Shown piece after piece: positions 44,497 through 53,230 of a DNA stretch of 64,000 bases (positions are counted from its first letter, which is position 1; each line of letters starts with the position of its first letter). The notes beneath the pieces are model-generated. The model did not search any database. It worked only from the letters and a program-made list of their open reading frames with translations, and had not been told where the DNA came from. A program made the translations under genes and the position numbers. This stretch comes from Alkalicoccus urumqiensis (GTDB lineage Bacteria; Bacillota; Bacilli; Bacillales; Salisediminibacteriaceae), in the NCBI RefSeq assembly GCF_002993335.1, contig NZ_PVNS01000005.1, positions 124,001 through 188,000 of the forward strand. Reading direction: 5' to 3'.

Positions 44497-45162
44497 TTAC
44501 TGAGGCGGCTGCACGTCGAGAAGGCCCGTAAGCGAACCTGCCGTATAGTCCGGCAGCACATGGCCGGATTCAAACGGAATGCCGCCACGGTTGATCCAGA
44601 GCGTATCAAAACCGAACGACTTCGAACCGATGATATCCCACGGATTGGACGAAATAAACAGAATGTCCGTCCGTGGCAGCTGCAGTCTGCTGAGCGCCAG
44701 ATGGTATGCGGCCGGCGCCGGCTTGTACTGCTTGACCGCATCGATACTCCACACGTCGTTCAGATACGGAGCGGCGTCCGAGCCGTCGATAAGCGGATGC
44801 AGCATATCCGGCGATCCGTTGGAGAGAATGACATTTTTCGTGTGCGTCTGTTTCTTCAGTACGTCCACCGACTCCGGGAACAGATCCAGCTTTTCATACG
44901 CTGCCATACACCGGGCGAGCTCCTCCTCGGAAAACGGCTCTCCGTAAACCGTGGAGGCATAAAGAAGCGCATCCCTCGTCACCCGGGAGAACGGCTCATA
45001 CGTTCCTGTTTTCTGCCGGAGAAACGCATATTCCAGCTGCTTCTTCCGCCAGAGCGCACCGATATCCGCTGCATTTTCCGGAGAAATCTCCCGAAGCGTT
45101 TTGTTCGTGGATGTCACATCATAGAGTGTCCCGTACGCATCGTAAATAATCGCTGAATACAT
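44497..45162 (-). CDS. HAD-superfamily hydrolase, haloacid dehalogenase type II
   Basis: 221 residues. Nucleophile motif IIYDAYGTLYDV (Asp8), motif II VILSNGSPDML, Lys in KQYKPAPAAYH and motif IV LFISSNPWDIIGSKSFGF match L-2-haloacid dehalogenase-like HADs. Whether it removes halogen or phosphate cannot be told. ATG 45162 follows AAAGGAG. Confidence 0.88.
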   Translation of the reverse strand: MYSAIIYDAYGTLYDVTSTNKTLREISPENAADIGALWRKKQLEYAFLRQKTGTYEPFSRVTRDALLYASTVYGEPFSEEELARCMAAYEKLDLFPESVDVLKKQTHTKNVILSNGSPDMLHPLIDGSDAAPYLNDVWSIDAVKQYKPAPAAYHLALSRLQLPRTDILFISSNPWDIIGSKSFGFDTLWINRGGIPFESGHVLPDYTAGSLTGLLDVQPPQ

Positions 45163-45174
45163 GAAAAAGCTCCT

Positions 45175-45615
45175 TTATGTCGTTGATTTCCGCTTCGGCA
45201 GTTCGGTGACATTGTCTTCGTACACATCGCCGTCCCACGTTTCCAGATCGATGCGCTGCTCTTCTTCCCGGCTTCGTCTGCCGGAATCGATTTCCTGCTG
45301 CCGGTCGAACTCTTTGACGAATGCTTTCAACACATCGGTGTAGCTTTCCGCCGCATCGAAAAACGCAATGTTTTTATGCGCCAGGTGACCGTTTTTCTTC
45401 AGCTCCACGCGGAAGCAGCGCTCGTTTTCATACGGGCTCGGCATCTGCACGAGAGACGCTTTATACGTCCCGGAACGCGCTTCCACCGTTTTATCGGACG
45501 CCACTTCCCTGCCGCGTGCATCCGGCTGCGGTTTCTTGCCGATTGTAAGAAGCATACCGGTCATCGCAATGACAAAACCGAGACTGACCACCATGATAAG
45601 AAAAAACCAGAACAT
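45175..45615 (-). CDS. Hypothetical single-pass membrane protein
   Basis: 146 residues with one N-terminal helix (about 2-26) and a charged cytoplasmic or external tail. Not recognised. The tail is rich in Glu, Asp, Arg and Lys, with no cysteine pair or repeat. ATG 45615 follows AAGGAGGGG. It lies 12 bases upstream of the HAD gene on the same strand, so the two probably share a transcript. Confidence 0.7.
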   Translation of the reverse strand: MFWFFLIMVVSLGFVIAMTGMLLTIGKKPQPDARGREVASDKTVEARSGTYKASLVQMPSPYENERCFRVELKKNGHLAHKNIAFFDAAESYTDVLKAFVKEFDRQQEIDSGRRSREEEQRIDLETWDGDVYEDNVTELPKRKSTT

Positions 45616-45841
45616 GATCGTTCCCCTCCTTCGAATGACTCTCGTATACGTATACCCGTTTTTACGCGCCGCTATCCGGAAGGTTTCGAAAATATACCGG
45701 CACTGCTGAATTATTCATTCGTCACTTTTTGTTCACAATATTCGACTCAGCCGTCATATGCTTTTCCATGCCGATAGTCTCAGCTGTTTCAAATGAAATA
45801 CCTGCACTTGTCGATGCTTCCGTCTTTTTACATGTTTTCCC

Positions 45842-45871
45842 GTGACAACCGTTTTCTCCAGGTCGTATACT
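45842..45871 (+). promoter_or_regulatory. Sigma-A promoter of the second GGDEF-EAL gene
   Basis: GTGACA (-35), 18 bases, TATACT (-10), 25 bases before the start codon. The remainder of 45616-45841 holds no supported feature. Confidence 0.6.
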
Positions 45872-45895
45872 AAGACAAAAGGAGGGAATCGCTCC

Positions 45896-48148
45896 ATGCT
45901 GAAAAAGACGCTCGAAGCCGCACACGAAGACTGCCGCCTCCGCGGTATGGATCCTGCGGAAATCAGGCGCCCGGTGGAAGTATTAACGACCAGCGAATTA
46001 ACGAGAATGCGTCGTGACTATACGGACATCCTGGACGTAGTACATGTCTTTTCACGGCAGGTCCTTCAGTCGCTTGAAGGAACGCCGCTGCTGATTGTGA
46101 TTTCCGACGAGGACGGCTATATTCTTGACATCCGTGGTGATGCCACGATCCGCGGAATGATCCAGCAGCTCGGCATCGAAAGCGGTGTCCGCTTCACGCT
46201 GGAGGATCTCGGCCCGAATGTCATTTCTCTTGCGCTGACTGAACAGCTCCCGGTTGCTCTGATCGGGGACGATCACTACTTTCAGTTCCTGCACGCCACC
46301 GCCTGCTACAGTTCGCCCTTCCGCTATACCGACGACAATACGCTGTTAGGCACCATTTCGGTGATGACGACAATCGACCATGAGAATTACTTGTTTCTGC
46401 ACATGCTGACAAACGTCGTCGGCTCGATTGAACGGGAACTTCTCCTGCGCCGGCAGAACGAAAAGCTCGATGTATTGAATCAGATCATGATGGAACGGAC
46501 CCAGAATGCTGTCATCGTGACCGACGCAGAAGGCATCGTGACCGAATACAACGCTTCCGCAGAGCGCATCTCCGGATTTGCCAGAGACCGGATAATCGGC
46601 CTGAGTATTTTTGACTCCCCCATCACCGGAGACTACTTCCGCAAGGTGCTCTCAAAGGGGAAAATTTTCAAAGATGCCGAAATTAACGTGAACAACGACG
46701 GACAGCCGGAATACATCTGCCTGTTTGACGCCCAGCCGATTTACGACGCCAAAGACGAAAAAATTATCGGCGGCTTCGCCCAGCTCCGGGATATCACCGA
46801 GCGGCACCGCCTCCAGGAGCAGTACAACTACCTGGCCTACCACGATGAACTGACCGGCCTGCCAAACCGGCGTTTCTTCCAGAACGAACTGGAAAAGCTG
46901 ATTCAGCGGGATGAAAAAAACATCGGTCTCCTGCTCATTGATCTGGACGGTTTCAAAAATATCAACGATACGTTCGGCCACAGCAACGGAGATCAGCTGC
47001 TGCAGGCTGTCGCTCAGCGTCTGCGGATAATCATTTCCGGGAGAGGTCTCCTCTTCCGCATCAGCGGCGATGAATTTCTCGTGATGATTCAGGAGCTCCG
47101 CGGAGAATGCCACCTGAACGAAGCTGCCACGGAAATTTTAAAAGACTTTCAGCGTCCGTTCTCTATTGAAGACCGGAGCCTGCATATTACCGCAAGCATC
47201 GGCGGCGCCGTGTATGAGCACCACCCGCCGGATCTCGAATCCTATATGGTGCATGTCGATGCTGCGATGTACAAAGCGAAGTCCCTCGGGAAAAACGACT
47301 ACCGGATGTTCTCTCCGGAAATGCACCTTCATTCCCGCGAGGACCTGCTGATGGAAAGCGACCTCCGGAACGCCATGGATCGGGAAGAACTGATTCTGTA
47401 CTATCAGCCGATCGTGGATGTGACCGACGGCTCCATTGCCTGTTTTGAAGCACTCATCCGCTGGAAGCACCCCGAATCCGGTCTGCTCTCCCCGGGCCGT
47501 TTCATTCCGCTTGCCGAGCGTACCGGGCTGATCGTGCCGATCGGTGAATGGGTCATCCGCGAAGCGTGCCGCCAGCATCAGGAGTGGAAAAGACAGGGGC
47601 TTCCGCCTACACAGATCTGCGTCAATATTTCCGCGCAGCAGTTTTTGAAAAAGAACTTCGTCCAGACGATTGCCGGAGCGCTGGAGGCATATGATATCAA
47701 TCCGAAATACCTTGACATCGAAATCACTGAATCCATGGCGATGGATTTTACTTATGCCGAAAATGTCCTCCGCGAGCTGAGAAGCCTCGGTCTGCACTTA
47801 AGCATGGATGATTTTGGGACCGGATACAGTTCCCTGTACTACTTAAAGCGCTTCAACATTCAGACGCTGAAAATTGATAAAACGTTTATCGATGATCTTG
47901 CCGGAGAGAGCAACGATTCGGTATTGATCAGTACAATGCTTGCCATGGCCGATACACTCGGAATGAAAGCTGTTGCCGAAGGCGTGGAATCCAAAGAGCA
48001 GCTGGACCGGCTTCTGGAAGCAGGGTCACCGCTTATACAAGGGTTTTACTTTTCGCCGCCGCTTTCACCGGGAACGATTCAGCGGACGTATACAGAACTC
48101 ACGGACACGATCAAACGGAAAGCCGGAAAAGGAGTCGATTTACATTGA
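45896..48148 (+). CDS. GAF-PAS-GGDEF-EAL c-di-GMP turnover protein
   Basis: 750 residues, no membrane span. Order: GAF-like sensor of the AcoR type (about 10-190), PAS (about 205-325), GGDEF (about 330-490), EAL (about 500-740). The GGDEF motif reads SGDEF, a common active variant, so both synthesis and hydrolysis are possible. The EAL domain keeps FEALIRW, VNISAQQF, EITES, DDFGTGYSSL, KIDKTF and AEGVE. ATG 45896 follows GGAGGG. Its stop overlaps the TTG start of the TPP enzyme gene, so the two are translationally coupled. Confidence 0.9.
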   Translation: MLKKTLEAAHEDCRLRGMDPAEIRRPVEVLTTSELTRMRRDYTDILDVVHVFSRQVLQSLEGTPLLIVISDEDGYILDIRGDATIRGMIQQLGIESGVRFTLEDLGPNVISLALTEQLPVALIGDDHYFQFLHATACYSSPFRYTDDNTLLGTISVMTTIDHENYLFLHMLTNVVGSIERELLLRRQNEKLDVLNQIMMERTQNAVIVTDAEGIVTEYNASAERISGFARDRIIGLSIFDSPITGDYFRKVLSKGKIFKDAEINVNNDGQPEYICLFDAQPIYDAKDEKIIGGFAQLRDITERHRLQEQYNYLAYHDELTGLPNRRFFQNELEKLIQRDEKNIGLLLIDLDGFKNINDTFGHSNGDQLLQAVAQRLRIIISGRGLLFRISGDEFLVMIQELRGECHLNEAATEILKDFQRPFSIEDRSLHITASIGGAVYEHHPPDLESYMVHVDAAMYKAKSLGKNDYRMFSPEMHLHSREDLLMESDLRNAMDREELILYYQPIVDVTDGSIACFEALIRWKHPESGLLSPGRFIPLAERTGLIVPIGEWVIREACRQHQEWKRQGLPPTQICVNISAQQFLKKNFVQTIAGALEAYDINPKYLDIEITESMAMDFTYAENVLRELRSLGLHLSMDDFGTGYSSLYYLKRFNIQTLKIDKTFIDDLAGESNDSVLISTMLAMADTLGMKAVAEGVESKEQLDRLLEAGSPLIQGFYFSPPLSPGTIQRTYTELTDTIKRKAGKGVDLH

Positions 48149-49761
48149 AAAAAATGACCGCTGCCGTCCTTGCTGATCAATTATTATCCTGGGGAATCAA
48201 GCATATATTTGGAATACCCGGCAAACCGGTCGTCCCGCTCATTCTGGCGGCCGATAATGCCGGACTGCCGTTCGTTCTTGCCAAACATGAATGCGGCGGC
48301 GGCTATCAGGCTGCCGGTGCTGCACTCGCCACAGGGCTGCCGGCCGTGGCCATCGGTACATCCGGCCCCGGCGGCACAAACATGATAACGGCAGCCGCTC
48401 AGGCAAAAGCGCTCCACGCCCCCGTTCTTTTCATCACCGGCCATCCTTCGATCCAGGCTTCGACGAAACCACAGGGCCAGGATTCTTCAATGTATGGCAC
48501 GGATCTGACCAGGCTGTTTGAACCGGTGACCAAATTCAGTGCCCGCATCGAGCGGCCGGACAATGTCAGACAGGTGCTTGACTACGCACTACATAAAGCA
48601 CTCACCGGCAAAAAAGGGCCTGTCCACCTTTCCATCCCGGCAGATGTACTGACGGCGGAAATCGAACCGTTCCAGCTGCCGCTGCCCGTAGATTCCCCGC
48701 TCCGTTCCGGCAGGCTGGAAGAAGCGGCACAGCTCCTTTCCACTGCGGAAAAACCGATGATTTTAGCCGGAAAAGGGATCGACGCTGCCGGCTGCTATGA
48801 TGAGCTTACAGCATTTGCGGAAGCATGGCAGATACCTGTGAGTACGACGCCGGGCGGCAAAGGCTGTTTTCTTACCGGTCACCCGCTCTCTCTCGGTGCA
48901 TTCGGCCTCGGCGGCAATGACCGCCCGCATGCGTATGTCGAAGAAGGCGTGGACGTCCTCGTCGTTCTCGGCTCCAAGCTGAGTGACATGAGCGTGGCCG
49001 GCTGGCCGCAGGAAAAACTGCCATCGCACATCATTCATGTCGATATTGACGGCTCGGTCATCGGCCGTACATTCGATATACCGGTCACAGCCATAGAAGG
49101 AGATCTAAAGGAAAACCTGCACCATTTTCCACTGCCGGAAACAAAGCCCGGGCTCCGTCCGCTTCCCGATGTGGAAGAACCCGTCCCGGACGGTGGAGGC
49201 CGCACCCTCTCCACCGCTGCCGCTGTAAGGCTTTTAAAGGAGCTTGTGCCGGACGACGCTGTTCTCTACGGGGACGACGGAAGCCACACGTTTTATGCGA
49301 TTCAGCAGTATCCTATTACACAGCCGGGATCGTTTTACTTCGATGATGTTTTCGGAGCAATGGGCCACGGTCTCGGGCTCGCCATCGGTGCCAAGCTTGC
49401 CGCTCCGGAACAGACGACGGTCTGCCTCACGGGAGACGGCTGCCTCTTCATGCACGGAACAGAAATTGCCACAGCCGTCGAGCACGGAGCAGCGGTGCTG
49501 TTTATCGTCGTGAACAACGAAGCACTCGACATGGTCGATAAAGGAATGAAGCGGCACGTCGGACGTTCGGTCGGCACGGTATACAAAAATCCGGTGAACG
49601 CAGCCATGTTTGCACAGGGACTTGGTGCAGATGCCGTCCGCGTGTATTCCGAAGAGGAACTGCGCCGGGCACTCGACGGCCGTTTCCCTCTCACAGAGCC
49701 GCTTGTTGTTGAACTCTGCGTGGATACAGAAGAGATACCGCCGACGATGCGGCGCGGATAG
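48145..49761 (+). CDS. Thiamine-pyrophosphate enzyme, acetolactate synthase/pyruvate oxidase-like, substrate unknown
   Basis: 538 residues with the three domains of the family: pyrimidine-binding (FGIPGKP, catalytic Glu in KHECGGGYQAAGAA at 49), central (about 190-320) and PP-binding (TGDGCLFMHGTEI then VNNEALDM, the metal-diphosphate motif). It resembles acetolactate synthase but has no obvious regulatory partner gene, and substrate cannot be assigned. The start is TTG 48145 with AAAAGGAG nine bases upstream, overlapping the previous stop. Confidence 0.82.
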   Translation: MKKMTAAVLADQLLSWGIKHIFGIPGKPVVPLILAADNAGLPFVLAKHECGGGYQAAGAALATGLPAVAIGTSGPGGTNMITAAAQAKALHAPVLFITGHPSIQASTKPQGQDSSMYGTDLTRLFEPVTKFSARIERPDNVRQVLDYALHKALTGKKGPVHLSIPADVLTAEIEPFQLPLPVDSPLRSGRLEEAAQLLSTAEKPMILAGKGIDAAGCYDELTAFAEAWQIPVSTTPGGKGCFLTGHPLSLGAFGLGGNDRPHAYVEEGVDVLVVLGSKLSDMSVAGWPQEKLPSHIIHVDIDGSVIGRTFDIPVTAIEGDLKENLHHFPLPETKPGLRPLPDVEEPVPDGGGRTLSTAAAVRLLKELVPDDAVLYGDDGSHTFYAIQQYPITQPGSFYFDDVFGAMGHGLGLAIGAKLAAPEQTTVCLTGDGCLFMHGTEIATAVEHGAAVLFIVVNNEALDMVDKGMKRHVGRSVGTVYKNPVNAAMFAQGLGADAVRVYSEEELRRALDGRFPLTEPLVVELCVDTEEIPPTMRRG

Positions 49762-49883
49762 TTTGATGCGGCCCGCTCTTTTTTCCAGGACTTCTGTCCG
49801 CGGACCGCTGGATTGTGCTAAACTATAATGGTATTTTCGAATCCATACGGCAGTCCGCCGGACGTGAAAGGAGCGCTTCCCCA

Positions 49884-50294
49884 TTGAATATGCAGGATGA
49901 GTCCTACCAGAAAGGCCTTGCCAAACTCCGCACGATGACGGACGAAGAAGGCATAAAAATGATCGAGAGCTACGGCAATATTTCCCCAAGGTTTGTCGAG
50001 ATGATGATCGGCTTCGGCTTCGGTGAAGTATACGACCGCGACGTGCTCTCCCAAAAGCAGCGCACATTGATTACGCTGTCTTCACTGATTACGCAGGGCG
50101 CTTACGAGCAGCTGAATTTCCATATCCGCGCTGCGCTCAAAGCAGGACTGACCCCTGAAGAAATCGTCGAAGTAATGCTACAGTGTGCAGCCTACGCAGG
50201 CTTTCCCAAAGCAGCAAGCGCGATCCGCATCGCCGGAGAAATTTTTGACGAACTAGGCGTCTCCGCCGTGCCGGAAGAAAGCCGGAACGATTGA
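49884..50294 (+). CDS. Carboxymuconolactone decarboxylase family protein
   Basis: 136 residues of the CMD/AhpD-like helical fold: KQRTLITLSSLITQGAYEQL, HIRAALKAGLTPEEIVEVM and AYAGFPKAASA match the gamma-CMD type. The redox CxxC of AhpD is absent (a single Cys), so a disulphide reductase role is unlikely. The start is TTG 49884, ten bases after AAAGGAG; ATG 49890 is the alternative. It follows the TPP enzyme gene by about 120 bases on the same strand. Confidence 0.82.
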   Translation: MNMQDESYQKGLAKLRTMTDEEGIKMIESYGNISPRFVEMMIGFGFGEVYDRDVLSQKQRTLITLSSLITQGAYEQLNFHIRAALKAGLTPEEIVEVMLQCAAYAGFPKAASAIRIAGEIFDELGVSAVPEESRND

Positions 50295-50305
50295 ACGTAT
50301 AGGAA

Positions 50306-50347
50306 CTACGAAGGAAGCTCACCTCCGGAGCTTCCTTCTTTGTTTTT
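50306..50347 (+). terminator. Terminator after the CMD-family gene
   Basis: GAAGGAAGCTC pairs with GAGCTTCCTTC around ACCTCCG, followed by TTTGTTTTTT. Confidence 0.9.
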
Positions 50348-50413
50348 TACAGCGCTGGAAACGTCCGGCTGCAGCCCTGAAGAGCCGGCGTTTTTTTGAC
50401 AGTGCCTTTTTCA

Positions 50414-50586
50414 TTGCGGTCTTCGCCCAACACGTGGCGGTGTTTCAGCTTACTGCTGCGGTCTTTCTTCTCACTGTGGCGATCTTTTGCTGCCGCGTTG
50501 CGATGTTCCCTTTGTATGGCTGTCTTTTTCCGCCCCATGGCGGTCTGAAATACCGGCATTGCGGTCTTAAGCGCTGCCGTTGCGAT
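50414..50586 (+). repeat. Nine-box array, type I (TGGCGGT), copy 3
   Basis: Boxes (TTGCGGT, TGGCGGT, CTGCGGT, TGGCGAT, TTGCGAT, TGGCTGT, TGGCGGT, TTGCGGT, TTGCGAT) start at 50414, 50435, 50456, 50477, 50498, 50517, 50538, 50559 and 50580: steps 21,21,21,21,19,21,21,21. It lies between the CMD terminator and the htpX terminator. A hairpin CCGGCT/AGCCGG with T-run precedes it. Confidence 0.9.
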
Positions 50587-50600
50587 CTTTCTTCTGTGTA

Positions 50601-50690
50601 GTCAAGAACCGCGCGGCCGTGCCGCAAGAAGAGCGCTGCACTGCGCTTTAAGCCAAAGGCCGGCTCCATCCATGCGCTGCCTTCATAAAA
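50601..50690 (+). repeat. Dispersed repeat Q2, copy 2
   Basis: GCGCGGCCGTGCCGCA, AGAAGAGCGCTGC, AAGGCCGGCTCCATCCATGC match the Q2 block at 17711-17805 in order. It begins immediately after box 9 of the type I array, then AT-rich sequence ending TACATCCATTCTTA leads into the htpX terminator. Confidence 0.7.
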
Positions 50691-50723
50691 GAGTATTCGA
50701 ATTACATCCATTCTTATCACACG

Positions 50724-50767
50724 AAAAAGCCCGTCTCTCCGGAACAAACCGGTGGAGACGGGCTTAC
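50724..50767 (-). terminator. Terminator of htpX
   Basis: AAAAAGCCCGTCTCTCCGG pairs with CCGGTGGAGACGGGCTT; T-run on the minus strand. Confidence 0.88.
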
Positions 50768-50793
50768 CTTCATTCTATCAATGAAGTTTCAAA

Positions 50794-51708
50794 TTAGCGC
50801 TCTTCCAGACGGGCGATACGCTCATCCAGATCCGGGTGGGACGAGAACAGCTTCGCCATGCCGCCCTTCCCGTTAATTTTCATCGTCTGAACGGCAGAGT
50901 CATCGGTCCGGTCATCGACCGAAGCCCGCTGGACGTGCGCCTTCAGGGAACGCAGCGCATGCGCCATTTTGTCTTTCCCGGCCAGATCGGCTCCGCCGCG
51001 GTCCGCATGAAATTCGCGGTAACGGGAGTACGCCATAACGACAATACTTCCGAGAATCGAAAAGAGAATCTGGAAAATGAGAATCGCTGCAAAGCGGACG
51101 ATCATTTCCAGCTCCGGACGGACAAAGCGGGAAACGATAATCGCCGCGATCCGGGAGAAAAAGACGACGAACGTGTTGACGACACCCTGCAGGAGCGTCA
51201 TGGTAACCATGTCACCGTTCGCTACGTGCGCCACTTCGTGTGCGATAACGCCTTCCACCGCATCGTCATCCATCGAATCGAGAAGTCCCTGGGATACGGC
51301 AACGAGCGAGCGTTTTTTGGAAGGTCCTGTCGCAAACGCGTTCACTTCCGGTGAATTGTAAATACCAACCTCCGGCATATGCATCAGCCCGGCCGCACGG
51401 GAAAACTTGTGTACTTTCTCCACTACGTCGCGCTCGCGCTGACTCATGCTGCCATCCGGGTCGATGACCTTTACTTTCATCATCTTCTTCGCTACCCAGC
51501 GTGAAATCGCAAGCGAGAAGAACGAGCCGATGAAGCCGACGAGTATCGAGAAGACACCGAGTGAGACAAGGTCAATGCCGAGTCCCGGGCCGCCGGTATC
51601 AAACTGACCACTCACCCCTGTAAACCGTACAATCAGTGACCAGACAACAAGGATCGTTGTCAGGACAAGGATGTTGGTCAAAATAAATAAGAAAATTCGT
51701 TTGCCCAT
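50794..51708 (-). CDS. htpX: HtpX membrane metalloprotease
   Basis: M48 zinc protease of 304 residues that helps degrade misfolded membrane proteins. Helices at about 7-27, 50-70, 175-195 and 205-230; zinc motif HEVAH at 157-161 on the cytoplasmic side and third ligand Glu in [28 protein letters not shown] is typical of HtpX. ATG 51708 follows GGAGGC. Single gene with terminator. Confidence 0.95.
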   Translation of the reverse strand: MGKRIFLFILTNILVLTTILVVWSLIVRFTGVSGQFDTGGPGLGIDLVSLGVFSILVGFIGSFFSLAISRWVAKKMMKVKVIDPDGSMSQRERDVVEKVHKFSRAAGLMHMPEVGIYNSPEVNAFATGPSKKRSLVAVSQGLLDSMDDDAVEGVIAHEVAHVANGDMVTMTLLQGVVNTFVVFFSRIAAIIVSRFVRPELEMIVRFAAILIFQILFSILGSIVVMAYSRYREFHADRGGADLAGKDKMAHALRSLKAHVQRASVDDRTDDSAVQTMKINGKGGMAKLFSSHPDLDERIARLEER

Positions 51709-51797
51709 GATTCAGCCTCCATTTTTCATCAATCTTACTCTATTATACATGAGGTACGAGCCATGGCTCAAAAGGTTTCATGCAAAAAATAAGAAAA

Positions 51798-52544
51798 TTA
51801 CGTGTCGGACTTCTTTACCCAGTACTCACTTCCGTTTCTGCTGCGGTCAAGAAAGCCGTATTCCACTAAATACCGGCGCAGCGTCACGAAATCATCCCAC
51901 CGCTGTTTCAGCTTTTCGTTCACCTCTTTTTCGGTGAACGTTTTTTGTTCTGGAAAATCCGCCATGATCGTACGGAGGACAACAAGTTTCCGCTTTTCCT
52001 TTCGTGGAAAAGACGAAATCCTTCCTCCGGTGCCTTCCGGAAAATAGGTCTGGATGATTTTTTCTTCTTCTTTTTTCGTCACGGCATATCGTTCATCCAC
52101 CATCGTCGCACTGCTGTGCACGTCCGTCATCGCTTCTCCCTCCCATTCCTGCATCATCGTCAAAAAGGCTTTCGCCTGCTTTTCTTTTTCCTTCAGCTTA
52201 AACCGGTGTCCGCGCACCGTTGCTTCGCTGACTCCGAGCACCGCGGCTGCATCCTTGTCTTTTCTGCCGCCGGCCGTCTCCCGGATCACCTGCTTCTGCA
52301 CATCGGTGAGTCCTGTATGGCGTTTGTCCGCTTCAAGAAGCGCTTGAAACACACTGCCATGCGCCTCCTGAATATGCTTTTCCATCCGCTTGTCCGCATC
52401 CATAAGGACATTCTCATACGGATAAATGATCCCCTGCTCATACTCCTGACTGCAGAGCAGGCAGCTGATGGTCCCCGGCCGGATCGTCCGGCTGAAGCCG
52501 CGGTACCGTTCTGTTTCGTCTGATTGAAGAAACCGCTCGTTCAT
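51798..52544 (-). CDS. DUF2087-containing putative transcription regulator with HTH
   Basis: 248 residues. The middle (about 78-125, LTDVQKQVIRETAGGRKDKD then AAAVLGVSEATVRGHR) is a LuxR-type helix-turn-helix, and the C-terminal 75 residues (ISSFPRKEKRKLVVLRTIM to EYWVKK) are DUF2087. An N-terminal CLLC...HIQEAH could bind zinc. Proteins of this layout are thought to be regulators; target is unknown. ATG 52544 follows GGAGGGG at six bases; the TTG 52550 is too close. Confidence 0.8.
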   Translation of the reverse strand: MNERFLQSDETERYRGFSRTIRPGTISCLLCSQEYEQGIIYPYENVLMDADKRMEKHIQEAHGSVFQALLEADKRHTGLTDVQKQVIRETAGGRKDKDAAAVLGVSEATVRGHRFKLKEKEKQAKAFLTMMQEWEGEAMTDVHSSATMVDERYAVTKKEEEKIIQTYFPEGTGGRISSFPRKEKRKLVVLRTIMADFPEQKTFTEKEVNEKLKQRWDDFVTLRRYLVEYGFLDRSRNGSEYWVKKSDT

Positions 52545-52571
52545 ACTCAACCCCTCCTCTGGAATTTATTT

Positions 52572-52617
52572 AAACATAAATCAATTTCGTTTTCAATTAA
52601 TAAAACAAATTATGTTT
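52572..52617. promoter_or_regulatory. AT-rich promoter region with inverted repeat before the DUF2087 gene
   Basis: AAACATAA (52572-52579) and TTATGTTT (52610-52617) are inverted across a very AT-rich stretch. Likely promoter with a possible autoregulatory operator; no single -35/-10 pair stands out. Confidence 0.45.
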
Positions 52618-52706
52618 TTGTTTTAAATTATAGGAGGGGCAGTCCTGAGGAATCACAAAAGGAGCGGACAGATTCCAGGACGAGCTCCTTCCCCGGCGCC
52701 GGAAGA

Positions 52707-52879
52707 TTCTCATAAACAGCCTCCAGAGTCCTATTTTGGCGGGGCTCATTCCAACTTTTCGCAGGTTCAGTCCCACAACGAGCTGTCCGATTCCCATTTC
52801 TCTTTAACATTCCAACTTCTCCCCCAGTCAGTCCCACTTCCCCCGCAGTCAGTCCCACTAAGCTCCTGCCTATTCCCAC
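52707..52879 (+). repeat. Nine-box array, type III (GTCCCAC / TTCCAAC), single copy
   Basis: Boxes TTCTCAT, GTCCTAT, TTCCAAC, GTCCCAC, TTCCCAT, TTCCAAC, GTCCCAC, GTCCCAC, TTCCCAC start at 52707, 52728, 52749, 52770, 52791, 52810, 52831, 52852 and 52873: steps 21,21,21,21,19,21,21,21, the same as type I. The first two boxes are weaker. No box is found one step beyond either end. Confidence 0.82.
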
Positions 52880-52931
52880 TTCCCTGCGGTGGATTTCTGA
52901 GCCACATTGCCTTAAAAAGATAGTAAATGCT

Positions 52932-53077
52932 TTTCCACTTTCTGACTGCATACGCGGCCGTACAGCTGACACCCGGCATGAAAACTACACGTTTTCACCC
53001 TAAAAAACCAGGCAGAACCCGCCTGGTTTTTTAGATAAAATGGATTGCCGCTTCCTGTCTGCACCTCCGGCCGTACA
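52932..53077 (+). repeat. Dispersed repeat Q1, copy 2 (tail duplicated, with terminator hairpin)
   Basis: CTTTCTGACTGCATACGCGG-CCGTAC at 52936-52961, then AAAAAACCAGGC-AGAACCC-GCCTGGTTTTTT (53004-53033), then CTTCCTGTCTGCACCTCCGG-CCGTAC at 53049-53074. The hairpin is a good intrinsic terminator although no gene precedes it on this strand. From 53110 a segment (GAAGCGGAGAAACTCC ... ACAGAAACAAATGGTA) resembles 55067-55100. Confidence 0.72.
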
Positions 53078-53185
53078 ATACTTCTCTTGTAAGAAGCACG
53101 GCTGCTTCTGTCTGGAAGCGGAGAAACTCCAACAACAGAAACAAATGGTACAGGTAACAGACCTTCGCATGATGGACATTCCTAT

Positions 53186-53225
53186 AAAAAAAGCCCGGAA
53201 AGCGCTCTTGGCACTTTCCGGACTG
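53186..53225 (-). terminator. Terminator of the dioxygenase gene
   Basis: CCGGAAAG and CTTTCCGG pair around GCGCTCTTGGCA; the minus strand has seven T after the stem. Confidence 0.85.
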
Positions 53226-53230
53226 CTGCT

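Noticed and set aside
45722-45925. 67-residue minus-strand frame before the second GGDEF-EAL gene
   Set aside because: It starts inside that gene, has no ribosome binding site and no recognisable sequence.
52638-52700. Further boxes before the type III array
   Set aside because: Words at the expected positions 52686 and 52665 do not match the consensus, so the array is taken as nine boxes.
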